In this document: one piece after another, positions 1 through 9,499 of the stretch
How positions within the stretch are numbered: position 1 is the first letter of the stretch
Layout: the number at the start of each line of letters is the position of its first letter
Origin: Spirosoma fluviale
GTDB taxonomy: Bacteria; Bacteroidota; Bacteroidia; Cytophagales; Spirosomataceae
Length of the DNA: 64,000 nucleotides
Direction of reading: 5' to 3'
Assembly (NCBI GenBank): GCA_945901025.1
Contig: CAMDJW010000013.1
Location: forward strand, 20,875 to 84,874
The notes under the pieces: model-generated
What the model saw: only the letters and a program-made list of their open reading frames with translations
The model's database searches: none
What the model was told of the DNA's origin: nothing
Position numbers and translations under genes: made by a program

Positions 1-2093
1 GCTAATTTACGCGCACGGTCAATAAAACCGATATAACTACGTCCACCAGAGAATGCAAAACCGCGCTTGAACCAAGCAAAATATCGCTCATGCAACTCTG
101 GAGTCCAATTAGTCTTAGCTGCCGATAACATCGTAGCTAAATAGGTTTGCTGTGCTGGTGGAATTTTTTCCAACATCTTAGCAATATCCGTTCCATATTG
201 AGGGTTACGCATAATTAAATCGGCAGAAGAAGTAGCTGTTTCTACTCGATATGCAGTAGCACTAGCCGTATCCTTCGTTTCCATTAACTTCAACGTACGT
301 TCAATCACTTTTGGAGCTTCCAAAGGAATCAATAAGCGACTTAACGCGCGATCCATATTCATACGATTTGATGGATAAGACGCATCAAATTTCGCGATGA
401 TTTTAGCTGTTGTAGCAGCATCTGGCATACCTAAACGTAACATAGCTAATTCATAAGCACGTAAAATATCTAGCTTTTGTGATTCACTAAAAGCTTTACC
501 ATCAATCGCAACAAGAGAAGCATAAATAGCTGATTTTAACTCAGGCTTGCTTTGGCGAATTAAGCCGATTAAAGCATGAGTAGCAGCAATCGGATCCTTT
601 TCAGTCAATGCCTTATCTTTCCACTCGTTGATTGGCTGGTGCTCTAAAGCTAAACGCGCCGCATAACGAATAAAACGATCTGGATGCTTTAAATAAGGCC
701 AAGCAAATGCAACGGCTGCTGGATTTGCTCCTTGGTGAAATTGCTCAATCTTACGACGAGTTTCGTTTAATGCATTAGGAGCTGCCACTAATGTTTTTGC
801 ACTAGCTTCTTCAGTACCTACATATGAAACACGATATACATCTGATTCCAAACGACGACCACCCGCCATAAAGTAAAGTGCTCCATCTGGACCAACAACT
901 CCATCAGTTAAAGGCAAAGGAATACCTGAAATAAATTCTTCACGATCGGCTAAGAAAGTAGATCCAGAAGCTTTTAATTTAATTAAGTGACCAATACCAA
1001 ATGTCCAGTCAAAAGCCAATAATGATTTCTTGTATTTAGCTGGAAACTTAGCATCCCTCAATGACAATAAACTAGTAGGTGATCCCTGACCAATATTCAA
1101 TACAGGTGATAAGTTATCTGGATAAGTTGCAGACCATTTACTATTACCTGTTCTCCATCCGTACTCAGAAGCACTGGTTACGTGACAAATACGCGTAGGA
1201 CGGTACCAAGGTAAACCGAAATCCCACTCCATATCTGCATCATATGAAAACAAATCTCCTGTCTCATTAAAGGCTATATCAAAAGCATTACGGTAACCTG
1301 CAGAAATTAATTCCCATTTTTTTCCTTCTGGATCTATGTTGGCAATCCATCCACCCGGTGCATAACGATCATTCGCATGTCCACGTGGGTCTTTAATTAA
1401 TGGAAAAATATTATCTTCTTGCCAGTTTTTAGGCAAACGATAGGCATCCATTTCTGGAACATCCGTATGGTTTCCTGATATCAAGAAAATAGATTTCTTA
1501 TCTGGTGATAAAATGATACTGTGTGGACCATGTTCTCCTTCTCCTTTAAATTCTTTCATTAAAGTGATTTTGTCAAACTGATCATCTCCATCTAGATCCT
1601 GAACACGATACAATCCACTACCTCTTGGCGTAAAGCCCGGTGCTGGTCCACGACCCGCATTAGCAGGAGCACCTGGTCTTGTTGCTCTAGCATTCACCAT
1701 CACATAAAGACTATTGAAGGCATATAACATACCGTGTGCATTTCCGATACCTAAAGTATCAACCCCTTTACCAAATTTCAATTTCTCTACCTTTGGCTTT
1801 ACACTGGCTGATCCGATCGCAGGAATAGTCAAACGATATAATCCACCATATTGGTCCGAACAAATCATCCGACCTTTATCATCAAAAGTCATCGAAACCC
1901 AAGAACCGATGTTCTCATCCGTTGGGCTGATGATATGTTCAATCTTAAAACCAGGTTGTAATCTGATTTTGTCCAACTTAGGATTTACACCTTCTACGTG
2001 AGCAGGTTCAATCTTAAATAAACTGTTGTAGCCAGCACTTCCTAGGCCAACTACCGCAACGAGCGCTAATAAATACTTAAAAATTGGTTTCAT
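1..2093 (-). CDS. PVC-type heme-binding / membrane-bound dehydrogenase-like protein (partial, C-terminus missing)
   Basis: The frame is open from an ATG at 2093 to the window edge, giving about 697 residues without the C-terminus. Residues 6-22 form a hydrophobic signal or anchor segment. The next ~400 residues resemble the six-bladed propeller of the large Bacteroidota/Planctomycetes 'membrane-bound dehydrogenase' or PVC-type heme proteins: a DLDGDDQFDKI segment, a GEHGPHSI stretch, then PGGWIANIDPEGK. A helical, HEAT-like part follows. Full-length relatives usually end in a c-type cytochrome domain with CxxCH, which would lie outside this window and cannot be checked here. The start lies 4 bases after the stop of the upstream DUF1080 gene, so the two are probably translationally coupled. 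A periplasmic oxidative step on a sugar or related substrate is inferred. Confidence 0.7.
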   Translation of the reverse strand, partial: MKPIFKYLLALVAVVGLGSAGYNSLFKIEPAHVEGVNPKLDKIRLQPGFKIEHIISPTDENIGSWVSMTFDDKGRMICSDQYGGLYRLTIPAIGSASVKPKVEKLKFGKGVDTLGIGNAHGMLYAFNSLYVMVNARATRPGAPANAGRGPAPGFTPRGSGLYRVQDLDGDDQFDKITLMKEFKGEGEHGPHSIILSPDKKSIFLISGNHTDVPEMDAYRLPKNWQEDNIFPLIKDPRGHANDRYAPGGWIANIDPEGKKWELISAGYRNAFDIAFNETGDLFSYDADMEWDFGLPWYRPTRICHVTSASEYGWRTGNSKWSATYPDNLSPVLNIGQGSPTSLLSLRDAKFPAKYKKSLLAFDWTFGIGHLIKLKASGSTFLADREEFISGIPLPLTDGVVGPDGALYFMAGGRRLESDVYRVSYVGTEEASAKTLVAAPNALNETRRKIEQFHQGANPAAVAFAWPYLKHPDRFIRYAARLALEHQPINEWKDKALTEKDPIAATHALIGLIRQSKPELKSAIYASLVAIDGKAFSESQKLDILRAYELAMLRLGMPDAATTAKIIAKFDASYPSNRMNMDRALSRLLIPLEAPKVIERTLKLMETKDTASATAYRVETATSSADLIMRNPQYGTDIAKMLEKIPPAQQTYLATMLSAAKTNWTPELHERYFAWFKRGFAFSGGRSYIGFIDRARKL

Positions 2094-2097
2094 GTTA

Positions 2098-2874
2098 TTA
2101 TTTTAGGTTTTTGATACGAATATTCCTGTACTCTACTTTCATTGGAGGTCCTACATGTACTTGAACGCCTAACCAACCCTCTGATTTGCCATTAACTTTA
2201 TCCAAGTCTGTGACGTCACTCATTAAAACTCCGTTTACATAATGCAAAAGACGATTTCCTTTAACAATTAAATGTACTTCATTCCAATCCTCTGATTTAA
2301 TTTTGGTTTTCAAAGAATCTGAATTTCCTAATGAACCAGTTACCTTACGAGGCAACCATGCATTACGAGCTGAATAAGCACGAAGGTTGTTTTTAACCTC
2401 TGGATCCGTTTGCTCGTTCACATTTACAATCTCACCACGGTATCCTAGGGTTGTGCGTCCACGTTCCTCATAGTTTTGGCCCGTATAACGAATCGCACCA
2501 TCAATGTCAGCCTGATATCCTTTTAACGCAAAAGGCAAATCGGGTAATAACTCTTCAGAACGATAATTAATCCCTGTATTACCATCTTTAGTTATTTTAA
2601 CCTCACATTTCAATTCGAAATCAGATGGCTTAGCATCACGGTAAATAATGAAGGTATTACGCTTCAATAAAGTTTCCGGTGTAATTACACCCACAATGCT
2701 TCCATTTTCAGCTTTCCAATAGACAGGATCACCCTCCCAACCTTTCAATGTTTTACCATCAAAAATTTTCTTGAATCCCTTCTCGGAGGCCTGAGCCTTT
2801 TGGGCAAAACTTGGACTATAAAATCCAAGCATAGGAACAAATAACCAAACTAGGTTACGGTAATTAATTTTCAT
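2098..2874 (-). CDS. DUF1080 / 3-keto-disaccharide hydrolase-type secreted protein
   Basis: 258 residues. Residues 1-25 form a signal peptide ending at an A-Q junction (SFAQ). The mature part starts with the family's typical opening (FKKIFDGKTLKGWEG), has a central GNTGINYRSEE segment and ends in the beta-strand pair VEYRNIRIKNL. These are hallmarks of the DUF1080 concanavalin-like fold, some members of which hydrolyse 3-keto-glycosides. The gene lies between an FG-GAP protein and a large dehydrogenase-like protein on the same strand. A joint path of oxidation to a 3-keto sugar followed by cleavage fits, but is inferred. The ATG at 2874 fits the signal peptide. Confidence 0.82.
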   Translation of the reverse strand: MKINYRNLVWLFVPMLGFYSPSFAQKAQASEKGFKKIFDGKTLKGWEGDPVYWKAENGSIVGVITPETLLKRNTFIIYRDAKPSDFELKCEVKITKDGNTGINYRSEELLPDLPFALKGYQADIDGAIRYTGQNYEERGRTTLGYRGEIVNVNEQTDPEVKNNLRAYSARNAWLPRKVTGSLGNSDSLKTKIKSEDWNEVHLIVKGNRLLHYVNGVLMSDVTDLDKVNGKSEGWLGVQVHVGPPMKVEYRNIRIKNLK

Positions 2875-2946
2875 ATGTATAGGTTTAAAGGTTTAAATTA
2901 ATTTAAAATAAATTGAAAAAAAAGGATTGACTATTTTTTGTAAAAA

Positions 2947-4137
2947 TTAAATTCTTTTAAACAAAAACACACCCTTTTTATTTGAAATAATAATATCATT
3001 TTTCTTATCCTTATTCATATCCTCCACAAAAAAGTTGATCCCTGCTCCTGAATCCGAATCTATCACATGTGATACCCAATGTGGCGACGGTTTAGGCTGA
3101 AACTCAAACCATTGTAAATTCGCACTTTCAAATTCTCCCGGATCTTTACCATTATGGGCCATAAAACGCTTACCCACAATAAAATCAGGATTCTTATCGC
3201 CATTCAAATCAACAAATTGCATCGAATGAGTCTGAGAAAGTGATTTGTCAATTAAATGATTCTCAATTTCGCCCGTCGCTAATGACTTAGTTTCATTCCA
3301 CCAGATACCATAATCATGCGCGGACGAAGATAAAATATCCATATCCCCATCTTTGTCAAAATCATACACATACATTTGTGCACAATCAAACTTCGTAGAC
3401 AAAGCATGGAAAGTCCATTCTGTTTGAAGGTCTTTTGGCATTTCAAACCAACCTTCCTTAATGATCACATCCTTTCGTCCGTCTTGATTTAAATCAGCAA
3501 AGCCCAAACCATGCGTATACTTGTGGGTCCCCAATTTAGGGTTAGCTGAAATCGTTCGCGCTACCCAAACGCTATCTCTTGAAGAAGGTGCCTGGTACCA
3601 AACTACTTTTTGGTTTTTAGAATCGTTACCAATTAAATCCTTTTTTCCATCTCCATCCACATCTTCGAAAAGTGGTGATTCATTTCCTAAGGATGCACAC
3701 AAAAAATGTCTTTTCCAGTGGCCCGATTTATTTTGATTATTTTCAAACCAATAAACTGCTTCTCCAGGTAAGCCTACCTTGATTACATCGATCCAACCAT
3801 CTTGATTGATATCTGCTGAAAAATTTGCAAATGAATCTGAATATCCCTCATCTACCTTAAATTTATGAGATTCAGGAAATGGTTTCAATGATTTGTCATA
3901 CCTAATTTCAGTAGAAAATTGATGCTTAACCCAGGTAGGTGCTTCATACCAAAATGCACCCGCAATAATGTCCTTATTCCCGTCCTTATTGATGTCACCG
4001 ACACAAACACCTTCAGAGACAAACTCAGCAGAAATGACGATTTTTTGAAATTCTACCGACTTTTTTACCTCAACATTCTCATAAGAAAACAGAGAGAAAT
4101 AAGCGTAAAAAAGGGCAATTAAGTTAAGTATGCTCAT
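2947..4137 (-). CDS. FG-GAP/VCBS repeat protein
   Basis: 396 residues with a short hydrophobic N-terminus (residues 3-18) that may serve as a signal peptide. At least seven D-x-N/D-x-D-G-type loops occur at regular intervals (DINKDGNKDI, DINQDGWIDV, DVDGDGKKDL, DLNQDGRKDV, DFDKDGDMDI, DLNGDKNPDF, DMNKDKKNDI). They mark calcium-binding FG-GAP/VCBS propeller blades. Proteins of this family are exported and often sit beside SusC/SusD pairs and DUF1080 genes. No catalytic motif is visible, so the role may be binding or scaffolding. A strong hairpin separates this gene from susD upstream, so it may be transcribed less than susCD. Confidence 0.8.
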   Translation of the reverse strand: MSILNLIALFYAYFSLFSYENVEVKKSVEFQKIVISAEFVSEGVCVGDINKDGNKDIIAGAFWYEAPTWVKHQFSTEIRYDKSLKPFPESHKFKVDEGYSDSFANFSADINQDGWIDVIKVGLPGEAVYWFENNQNKSGHWKRHFLCASLGNESPLFEDVDGDGKKDLIGNDSKNQKVVWYQAPSSRDSVWVARTISANPKLGTHKYTHGLGFADLNQDGRKDVIIKEGWFEMPKDLQTEWTFHALSTKFDCAQMYVYDFDKDGDMDILSSSAHDYGIWWNETKSLATGEIENHLIDKSLSQTHSMQFVDLNGDKNPDFIVGKRFMAHNGKDPGEFESANLQWFEFQPKPSPHWVSHVIDSDSGAGINFFVEDMNKDKKNDIIISNKKGVFLFKRI

Positions 4138-4153
4138 AATTTAGAGAAAAAAA

Positions 4154-4179
4154 ATAGCCGCCAATTCCTTGGCGGCTAT
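4154..4179 (-). terminator. Rho-independent terminator after susD
   Basis: A 9-bp perfect stem (ATAGCCGCC / GGCGGCTAT) with an 8-nt loop is followed in the minus-strand transcript by a run of Us (4146-4153). It sits between the susD stop and the FG-GAP gene start and so can end or attenuate the susCD transcript. Confidence 0.85.
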
Positions 4180-4192
4180 CCATTAATGATAC

Positions 4193-5704
4193 TTATTTAA
4201 TGTTTGGATTCAAAGCAGCCTCATCAGCAGGCAATGGATAGTATTTCTCAATCACTGTGAATGAGTTACTACGCAATGTATATCCTTTCTCATAGTAATG
4301 TGCGAAAGGATCCGCTTTAATCGCATTTCCCTTAGCCGTTATTACCTCTTTGAATGTATCCGTACGAACTAAGTCGTGCCATCTTTTATTTTCAAAAGCT
4401 AATTCCATGCGACGCTCTTTCATTAAAGCCGTACGGAAAGCAGCTTGAGTAGAAGCAGTAGTTTCAGCTAAACCCGCACGCTTACGTACTTGATTCATAA
4501 AAGTAGCCGCTTCAGCAGTTTTTCCTTGCTCGTTTAAAGCCTCCGCTAAGAATAATAAAACCTCTGAGTAACGGAAAATAGGCCAATTCATTCCATGGTT
4601 ACCATTCAATGCATGAGTCCTAACAAACTTCTTGATGTATGGATATGTCTTCGCTTGCCATAAAGTTGACGAGCAAGTAATATATCCAATAGAAGCGGCT
4701 TTACGTAAATCACCTTTCTCATAAGAATTAATCAACTCAGGCATAGGTGCATTATTACCTTCACCTGTTTGAGGTTGAGGATTTGATGTACCAGCTAACG
4801 TAAATAATTCACCAGAAGTCATAGGTCTTGGCATGAAGTTATACATAAATGATCCTTGAAATCCATTCGCACCTTCTTGGTACTGAACCTCAAAAACGCT
4901 TTCTGCATTGTTCTTGTTCGAAGTACTATTTGTGAACGCATTGTTATAATCAGCCATTAAAGAATAACTTCCTTCTGCAACGATCTCCCGGCATAATTTT
5001 TCAGCACCCGCCCAGTTTTTCTGAATCAAATACAAATTAGCTAAAAGCGCTCTTGCAGCTCCAGCGGTAGCACGACCCGCTTCTTGTGTAGCCTTTGGCT
5101 TTAAACCGGCAATAGCACCCGTTAAATCACCAATGATGATTTTTGAGATATCATCAGCAGTTCCCAACTTCGCAGCAGCTTGTTCACGATTAGCTACAGG
5201 AGTTAATTGCAAAGGACCTTTATTGAAATAACGATAGATTTCAAAATAGGCAAAAGCACGCATAAACTGTGCTTGACCTTTTAGATTAGCTTTAGAAGCT
5301 GCATCAAAATCAGCCTTATCAATTAAAGCTAAAATTTGATTAGCACGCGCAATAATCAAATAATCTTGACGATATTGATTTAATACGTGTGTATTGGTCG
5401 TTAAATTATTAGATACCGGGATCGAAAAATCCGCCAAATCCTCTTGTTGTTCTGTTGCACCAAAAGCCGTATTTCTGTAATAATACGTATTATCTGAGTG
5501 CATTTCAGCTAATAAATACGAACGGTCATTGTAAATAGTTCGTAATGGAACATAACAAGCATTCACTGCTTGAGCAAAATCGGCCTCTGTCTTAAAAAAC
5601 GTAACCGAACTTAAACTTGTTTCTGGAGTTATTTCCAAAAATTGAGCTGTGCAACCTGATAATCCTATGGCTACTAAACAGCTTAATATGATTTTATTTT
5701 TCAT
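4193..5704 (-). CDS. SusD/RagB-family outer-membrane lipoprotein
   Basis: About 503 residues from the ATG at 5704, which puts a lipoprotein signal (hydrophobic stretch then LSGC) at the N-terminus. A frame start six codons earlier (5722) would weaken the signal. The usual SusD order is visible: an FLEITPETSLSS opening, a helical TPR-like middle (FMRAFAYFEIYRYF, with an N-terminal HSDNTYYY loop), and a C-terminal ERRMELAFENKRWHDLVRTD segment followed by PLPADEAALNPN. SusD proteins cap the SusC channel and capture the substrate at the cell surface. The gene lies 33 bases after the susC stop in one operon. The substrate cannot be read from the sequence. Confidence 0.93.
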   Translation of the reverse strand: MKNKIILSCLVAIGLSGCTAQFLEITPETSLSSVTFFKTEADFAQAVNACYVPLRTIYNDRSYLLAEMHSDNTYYYRNTAFGATEQQEDLADFSIPVSNNLTTNTHVLNQYRQDYLIIARANQILALIDKADFDAASKANLKGQAQFMRAFAYFEIYRYFNKGPLQLTPVANREQAAAKLGTADDISKIIIGDLTGAIAGLKPKATQEAGRATAGAARALLANLYLIQKNWAGAEKLCREIVAEGSYSLMADYNNAFTNSTSNKNNAESVFEVQYQEGANGFQGSFMYNFMPRPMTSGELFTLAGTSNPQPQTGEGNNAPMPELINSYEKGDLRKAASIGYITCSSTLWQAKTYPYIKKFVRTHALNGNHGMNWPIFRYSEVLLFLAEALNEQGKTAEAATFMNQVRKRAGLAETTASTQAAFRTALMKERRMELAFENKRWHDLVRTDTFKEVITAKGNAIKADPFAHYYEKGYTLRSNSFTVIEKYYPLPADEAALNPNIK

Positions 5705-5737
5705 TTTTTCTAAAATAAACATTTAATATTTAGCTAA

Positions 5738-8700
5738 TTAAAAGTTGAAGTTTGCACCCAATGTGAAAGTTCTTGGTACTGGATAGTTAGATAAATCTAC
5801 ACCTGGACTCAAGTTACCACCGTCACCTTGACCGTTTCCTTGTGCAGATGTTTCTGGATTTGGTCCACCCCAATAATTAGTAAACACATAAGCTTGTTGG
5901 CATGATGCATATACACGTACCGACTTGTAAACCTTAGTTGGCTTAGCAAATGTATAACCCAACGTGATGTTACGAATCGTAAAGTAAGATGCATCCGCAA
6001 CAAAACGGCTATTCATCCAGTCACGCTCGATACCTGTTACGTTACCACCACCGACAGTCGTTCCATACATTCCCATTCCAGGATTAGCCTCTGAACGGAA
6101 ACGATATTTAGCACCATCCACCATGTTAAACACACCATCTAAGTTGGCAGTCGAGTAAATATGACGAACCAATAATTGATTACCATAAGAACCAGATCCA
6201 ATGATATTGAAATCCCAATCTCCATAAGTAACATTATTTGTTATACCGTATACAAAGTCAGGGAAAGGATTACCCATGATCGTTCTATCATCCGCGTTTC
6301 CACCATAATCGATCACACCATTTCCATTGAAATCCTTAAGTTTGATACTTCCCACTGTGGAACGACCTGGAACCTTAGGAGAAGCAGCTAAATCTGCAGC
6401 ATTTTTGTACACACCATCTGCAATCACACCATAAAATTGACCAAAAGGTTGGCCAACCTTAGTAATGTGGAAAGATCCATACACACGGTCAATACCAGGA
6501 GCTAAAGCAACTACTACGTTTCTATTGAATGAAATATTCGCATTTGTAGTCCACCTAACTTTACCCGTAGTATTGGTTGTATTTACGGAGAACTCATGTC
6601 CCCAGAATTTAATTTCTCCGATGTTATCATTGAAGTTACCAAAACCAGACTCTTGAGCAATTTGTACCGCATATAATAAGTTGGTCGTATTCTTAGTATA
6701 ATAATCATAAGCAAAATTAATTCGATTATTAAACAAGTTTAAGTCCAAACCTAAATCCAATTGCGTTGTAGTTTCCCAACCTAAGTTTGGATTCGCTAAT
6801 GAACTTACTGCAGCACCTGTAGCCACTGTATTTCCAAACACACCATTAACTGTATTGTTAATCAATGCATATGAAGTATAGTTACCTAAGTTATTATTAC
6901 CAATGATACCCCAGCTACCTCTTAATTTCATGAAAGTAACAGCAGGCAAGTCAGACATGAAAGCCTCATCCGAAACAACCCAACCAGCACCTACGGATGG
7001 GAAAGTACCCCAACGGTTATTAGCTCCGAAACGAGATGAACCATCACTACGAATAGCCGCATTAAATAAATACTTGCCTTTGAAGTTATAATTCAAACGA
7101 GCTAAATAAGAAGTCAAAGACCACTCTTGTACGCCTGAAACCGTCGCACCTCTAGCAATGTTAATCGCACCTTGAATCGTAGGAAGGCGATCATCCGCAT
7201 AAGTATCCGCTTGAACTTGAGTAGACTCTTGACGGAAATATTGGTTGGTATAACCTCCTAATAATTCAAATTTATGATCATCCCATAAAGTCTTTGCGTA
7301 AGTAAGCGTATTCTCATTCAACCAAGACAAGTTTTCAACGTTTTGACGAATTGAAACTGCTGTGGTAGGAATAGGAACGTTAATCGCTGAAGTTGCATTC
7401 GAAGGATTAAAGAAGAAAAATTTCGTTCTTAAAATCTCTCCGTTCATAGATGACTTAAATTTCAAACCTTTAACAGGCTCAATTTCGATAAATGCATTGG
7501 ACAACAAATTAGTTGTTGTTGTTTCATTAATCAACTCATCCGCCGAACGTACCCAGTTGGCATAAGCAAAGATATTACCTGTACTCGCTGGAAAACGGTT
7601 GAACTTAGTCAACGTTTTACCATCTGCCTCGTAAATAGGCATAATAGGCCACGTATGCAATGCGTTGAACAAAATACCTGTTCCACGATCACCATCCGTT
7701 CTTGGCGTATTATCATAAACCATTTGAGGAGCTACGTTGAAACCAACGGTAACCTTATCCGAAATATCATAGGTCGAATTTAAACGCAATGAATAACGTT
7801 GGTAATCTGTATTTCTAACCACCCCTTTTTGTTGCAATACTCCAGCAACTAATGAAGTTCTAGATTTCTCTTTATTGGAAGTTATAGATAAATTATAACT
7901 AGAAATAGGAGCATCTTTGTTTAATAATGAATTGTACCAATCATTATCCTTGTTTTTATATTCCGAAGGATTTTGGAATTCTACTGGAACGGGTTGCTTA
8001 GCATCTTCATAAGACTCTTTCTTAAATTGAGCAAATTCCTCTGCATTCATCATATCAAGACGTCCCTTCATCGGTACATTTTGAGTTCCTGTAAATGCAT
8101 TAAAACTTACCGTCATTCCAGCACCTTTACCTTTTTTCGTTGTAATCAATACAACACCATTCGCAGCACGAGAACCATAAAGTGAAGTTGAAGACGCATC
8201 TTTTAAGATGGAAATATCTTCAATCTCATCTGGGTTCATGGCACCAATCGAACCTGTAATAGGAAAACCATCCACTACATATAAGGGATCAGAACCAGCC
8301 GAAACTGACAATTGACCACGAATACGAACGTTCATACCCGTTCCTGGCTTACCAGTGGTTTGGTTAATTTGAACACCCGCTAATTGGCCTTGTAATTTTT
8401 GACCAATTTGAGTAACAGGTAAATCTTTCAAATCCTTGTAGGATATGGTTTGTACAGCTCCAGTAATCTCTTTCTTGCTTTGACTACCGTAACCCACAAC
8501 AACAATCTCATTTAAGGTTTTGTTATCTACTGTTAACGTTACGTCAATGGACTTCTGTCCTGTGTAAACAACATCAGCAGAGTTGTAACCCACAGAAGTA
8601 ATCCTCAAGGTTTCATTTCTACTCACATTAATTTTAAAATTACCCTCCCCGTCAGTAGAAGCACCACGGGAAGTACCAACAACAGAAACAGATGCACCTA

Positions 8701-8845
8701 TAACAGGCCCGCCATCTGATCCCTTCACTTTTCCTGAGGCAGCTTGTTGTTGCGCCATCAAGGATGTGGACAGAATTAGAAATAGTCCGAGGAATACTCC
8801 CCCGATCTGACTTCCAATTCGACAAACAATAGAATTGTTTTTCAT
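5738..8845 (-). CDS. SusC/RagA-family TonB-linked outer-membrane transporter
   Basis: 1035 residues. A signal peptide (about 1-31) precedes a carboxypeptidase-regulatory-like domain (~36-112; GKVKGSDGGPVIGASVSVVG). The TonB plug starts at VVVGYGSQSKKEITGAVQ (~115-235; contains DPLYVVDGFP and the SRAANGVVLITTKKG motif). The remaining ~800 residues are the 22-strand barrel, ending in F (GANFNF). No STN or FecI/FecR-type extension is present, so regulation is not of the classical anti-sigma kind. It forms the outer-membrane importer with the SusD downstream. A perfect 11-bp inverted repeat lies about 100 bp upstream and may be its control site. Confidence 0.95.
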   Translation of the reverse strand: MKNNSIVCRIGSQIGGVFLGLFLILSTSLMAQQQAASGKVKGSDGGPVIGASVSVVGTSRGASTDGEGNFKINVSRNETLRITSVGYNSADVVYTGQKSIDVTLTVDNKTLNEIVVVGYGSQSKKEITGAVQTISYKDLKDLPVTQIGQKLQGQLAGVQINQTTGKPGTGMNVRIRGQLSVSAGSDPLYVVDGFPITGSIGAMNPDEIEDISILKDASSTSLYGSRAANGVVLITTKKGKGAGMTVSFNAFTGTQNVPMKGRLDMMNAEEFAQFKKESYEDAKQPVPVEFQNPSEYKNKDNDWYNSLLNKDAPISSYNLSITSNKEKSRTSLVAGVLQQKGVVRNTDYQRYSLRLNSTYDISDKVTVGFNVAPQMVYDNTPRTDGDRGTGILFNALHTWPIMPIYEADGKTLTKFNRFPASTGNIFAYANWVRSADELINETTTTNLLSNAFIEIEPVKGLKFKSSMNGEILRTKFFFFNPSNATSAINVPIPTTAVSIRQNVENLSWLNENTLTYAKTLWDDHKFELLGGYTNQYFRQESTQVQADTYADDRLPTIQGAINIARGATVSGVQEWSLTSYLARLNYNFKGKYLFNAAIRSDGSSRFGANNRWGTFPSVGAGWVVSDEAFMSDLPAVTFMKLRGSWGIIGNNNLGNYTSYALINNTVNGVFGNTVATGAAVSSLANPNLGWETTTQLDLGLDLNLFNNRINFAYDYYTKNTTNLLYAVQIAQESGFGNFNDNIGEIKFWGHEFSVNTTNTTGKVRWTTNANISFNRNVVVALAPGIDRVYGSFHITKVGQPFGQFYGVIADGVYKNAADLAASPKVPGRSTVGSIKLKDFNGNGVIDYGGNADDRTIMGNPFPDFVYGITNNVTYGDWDFNIIGSGSYGNQLLVRHIYSTANLDGVFNMVDGAKYRFRSEANPGMGMYGTTVGGGNVTGIERDWMNSRFVADASYFTIRNITLGYTFAKPTKVYKSVRVYASCQQAYVFTNYWGGPNPETSAQGNGQGDGGNLSPGVDLSNYPVPRTFTLGANFNF

Positions 8846-8924
8846 AAAAAATAGTTTAGGTTAAATAAAATAAATAAAATAAGTTTAGAGGTATTAAATC
8901 AAGTTTGCAATCAATTTAACTAGA

Positions 8925-8932
8925 CAAGTTTA
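8925..8932 (-). promoter_or_regulatory. Possible susC -7 promoter element
   Basis: On the minus strand this reads TAAACTTG, one base from the Bacteroidota TAnnTTTG consensus. It lies 80 bp upstream of the susC start codon. The inverted repeat at 8948-8979 is centred 31.5 bp upstream of it, where an activator would sit. The match is imperfect, so this is tentative. Confidence 0.35.
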
Positions 8933-8947
8933 ACATCCTTTATCCTA

Positions 8948-8979
8948 TTAACTATCCTTATAGCCATTAGGATAGTTAA
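8948..8979. promoter_or_regulatory. Inverted repeat upstream of susC (candidate regulator site)
   Basis: TTAACTATCCT (8948-8958) and AGGATAGTTAA (8969-8979) form a perfect 11-bp inverted repeat with a 10-nt spacer. A T-run follows on the plus strand, so it could also act as a terminator for plus-strand transcripts, but no plus-strand gene precedes it. Because it lies just upstream of the likely susC promoter, an operator is the better reading. The rest of 8846-9142 is AT-rich and shows no gene. Confidence 0.5.
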
Positions 8980-9142
8980 ATTTTTTATCAATTTATTTAA
9001 ATTAATTTTTTAAATGTTCTACTTATTTCAGGATGACAATTTGACCAACCTTGGTATATTTATATTTAATTATTTTTAAGATATTCAATCAACTTGAAGA
9101 TCCTTTTTGCAAATTTCTAGTTTGGGACTAATAAGTTTACCC

Positions 9143-9499
9143 ATGATTAAATCTAGCGAGCTATTTGCATCATATAACATAAATAGTATTTCAGAAATAC
9201 CTTTAATTCAAAATAAAGTGTGAACTGCCCGTATTGAAAAAGCACAAAATCTTTTAAGGCAAAATAAAATGGTTGCGCTGGTTTTGGATGCGGGCACCAA
9301 TTGGGAATATTTCTCAGGAATTCATTGGAATCCTTCAGAAAGATCTAGGTTTTCCATCATACCAGCTACCGGAGAGATCACCTATATATGCCCATCTTTT
9401 GAGGAGGATCGATTCCTTTAGGTCAAAAAAATAAGTTAAAAAGTTCGCATTGGGGAGTTGCAGATTAATTCCAAAAAGACCTACCGATTTTTTAATAAA
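9143..9499 (+). pseudogene. Decayed M24 Xaa-Pro peptidase (creatinase N-domain remnant)
   Basis: Read from the ATG at 9143, one frame gives a recognisable creatinase/aminopeptidase P N-terminal domain interrupted by stops: TGA at 9221-9223 and TAG at 9419-9421. The segment between them contains ARIEKAQNLL, VLDAGTNWEYFSGIHW, SERSRFSIIPATGE and CPSFEEDRF. These match the N-terminal region of M24 family peptidases (Arg-rich helix, N-x-x-Y-x-(T/S)-G, SER, then P-x-FE). The first stop sits where the family often has an arginine, so a CGA-to-TGA change is likely. The metal-binding catalytic domain is absent. A short tail (VRIGELQ...TYRFF) may be a further remnant. It abuts the 3' end of the next gene at 9500. 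Confidence 0.8.

Noticed and set aside
8846..9142. A hidden ORF upstream of susC
   Set aside because: No frame over 30 codons with a start is seen; only the inverted repeat and AT-rich DNA are present.
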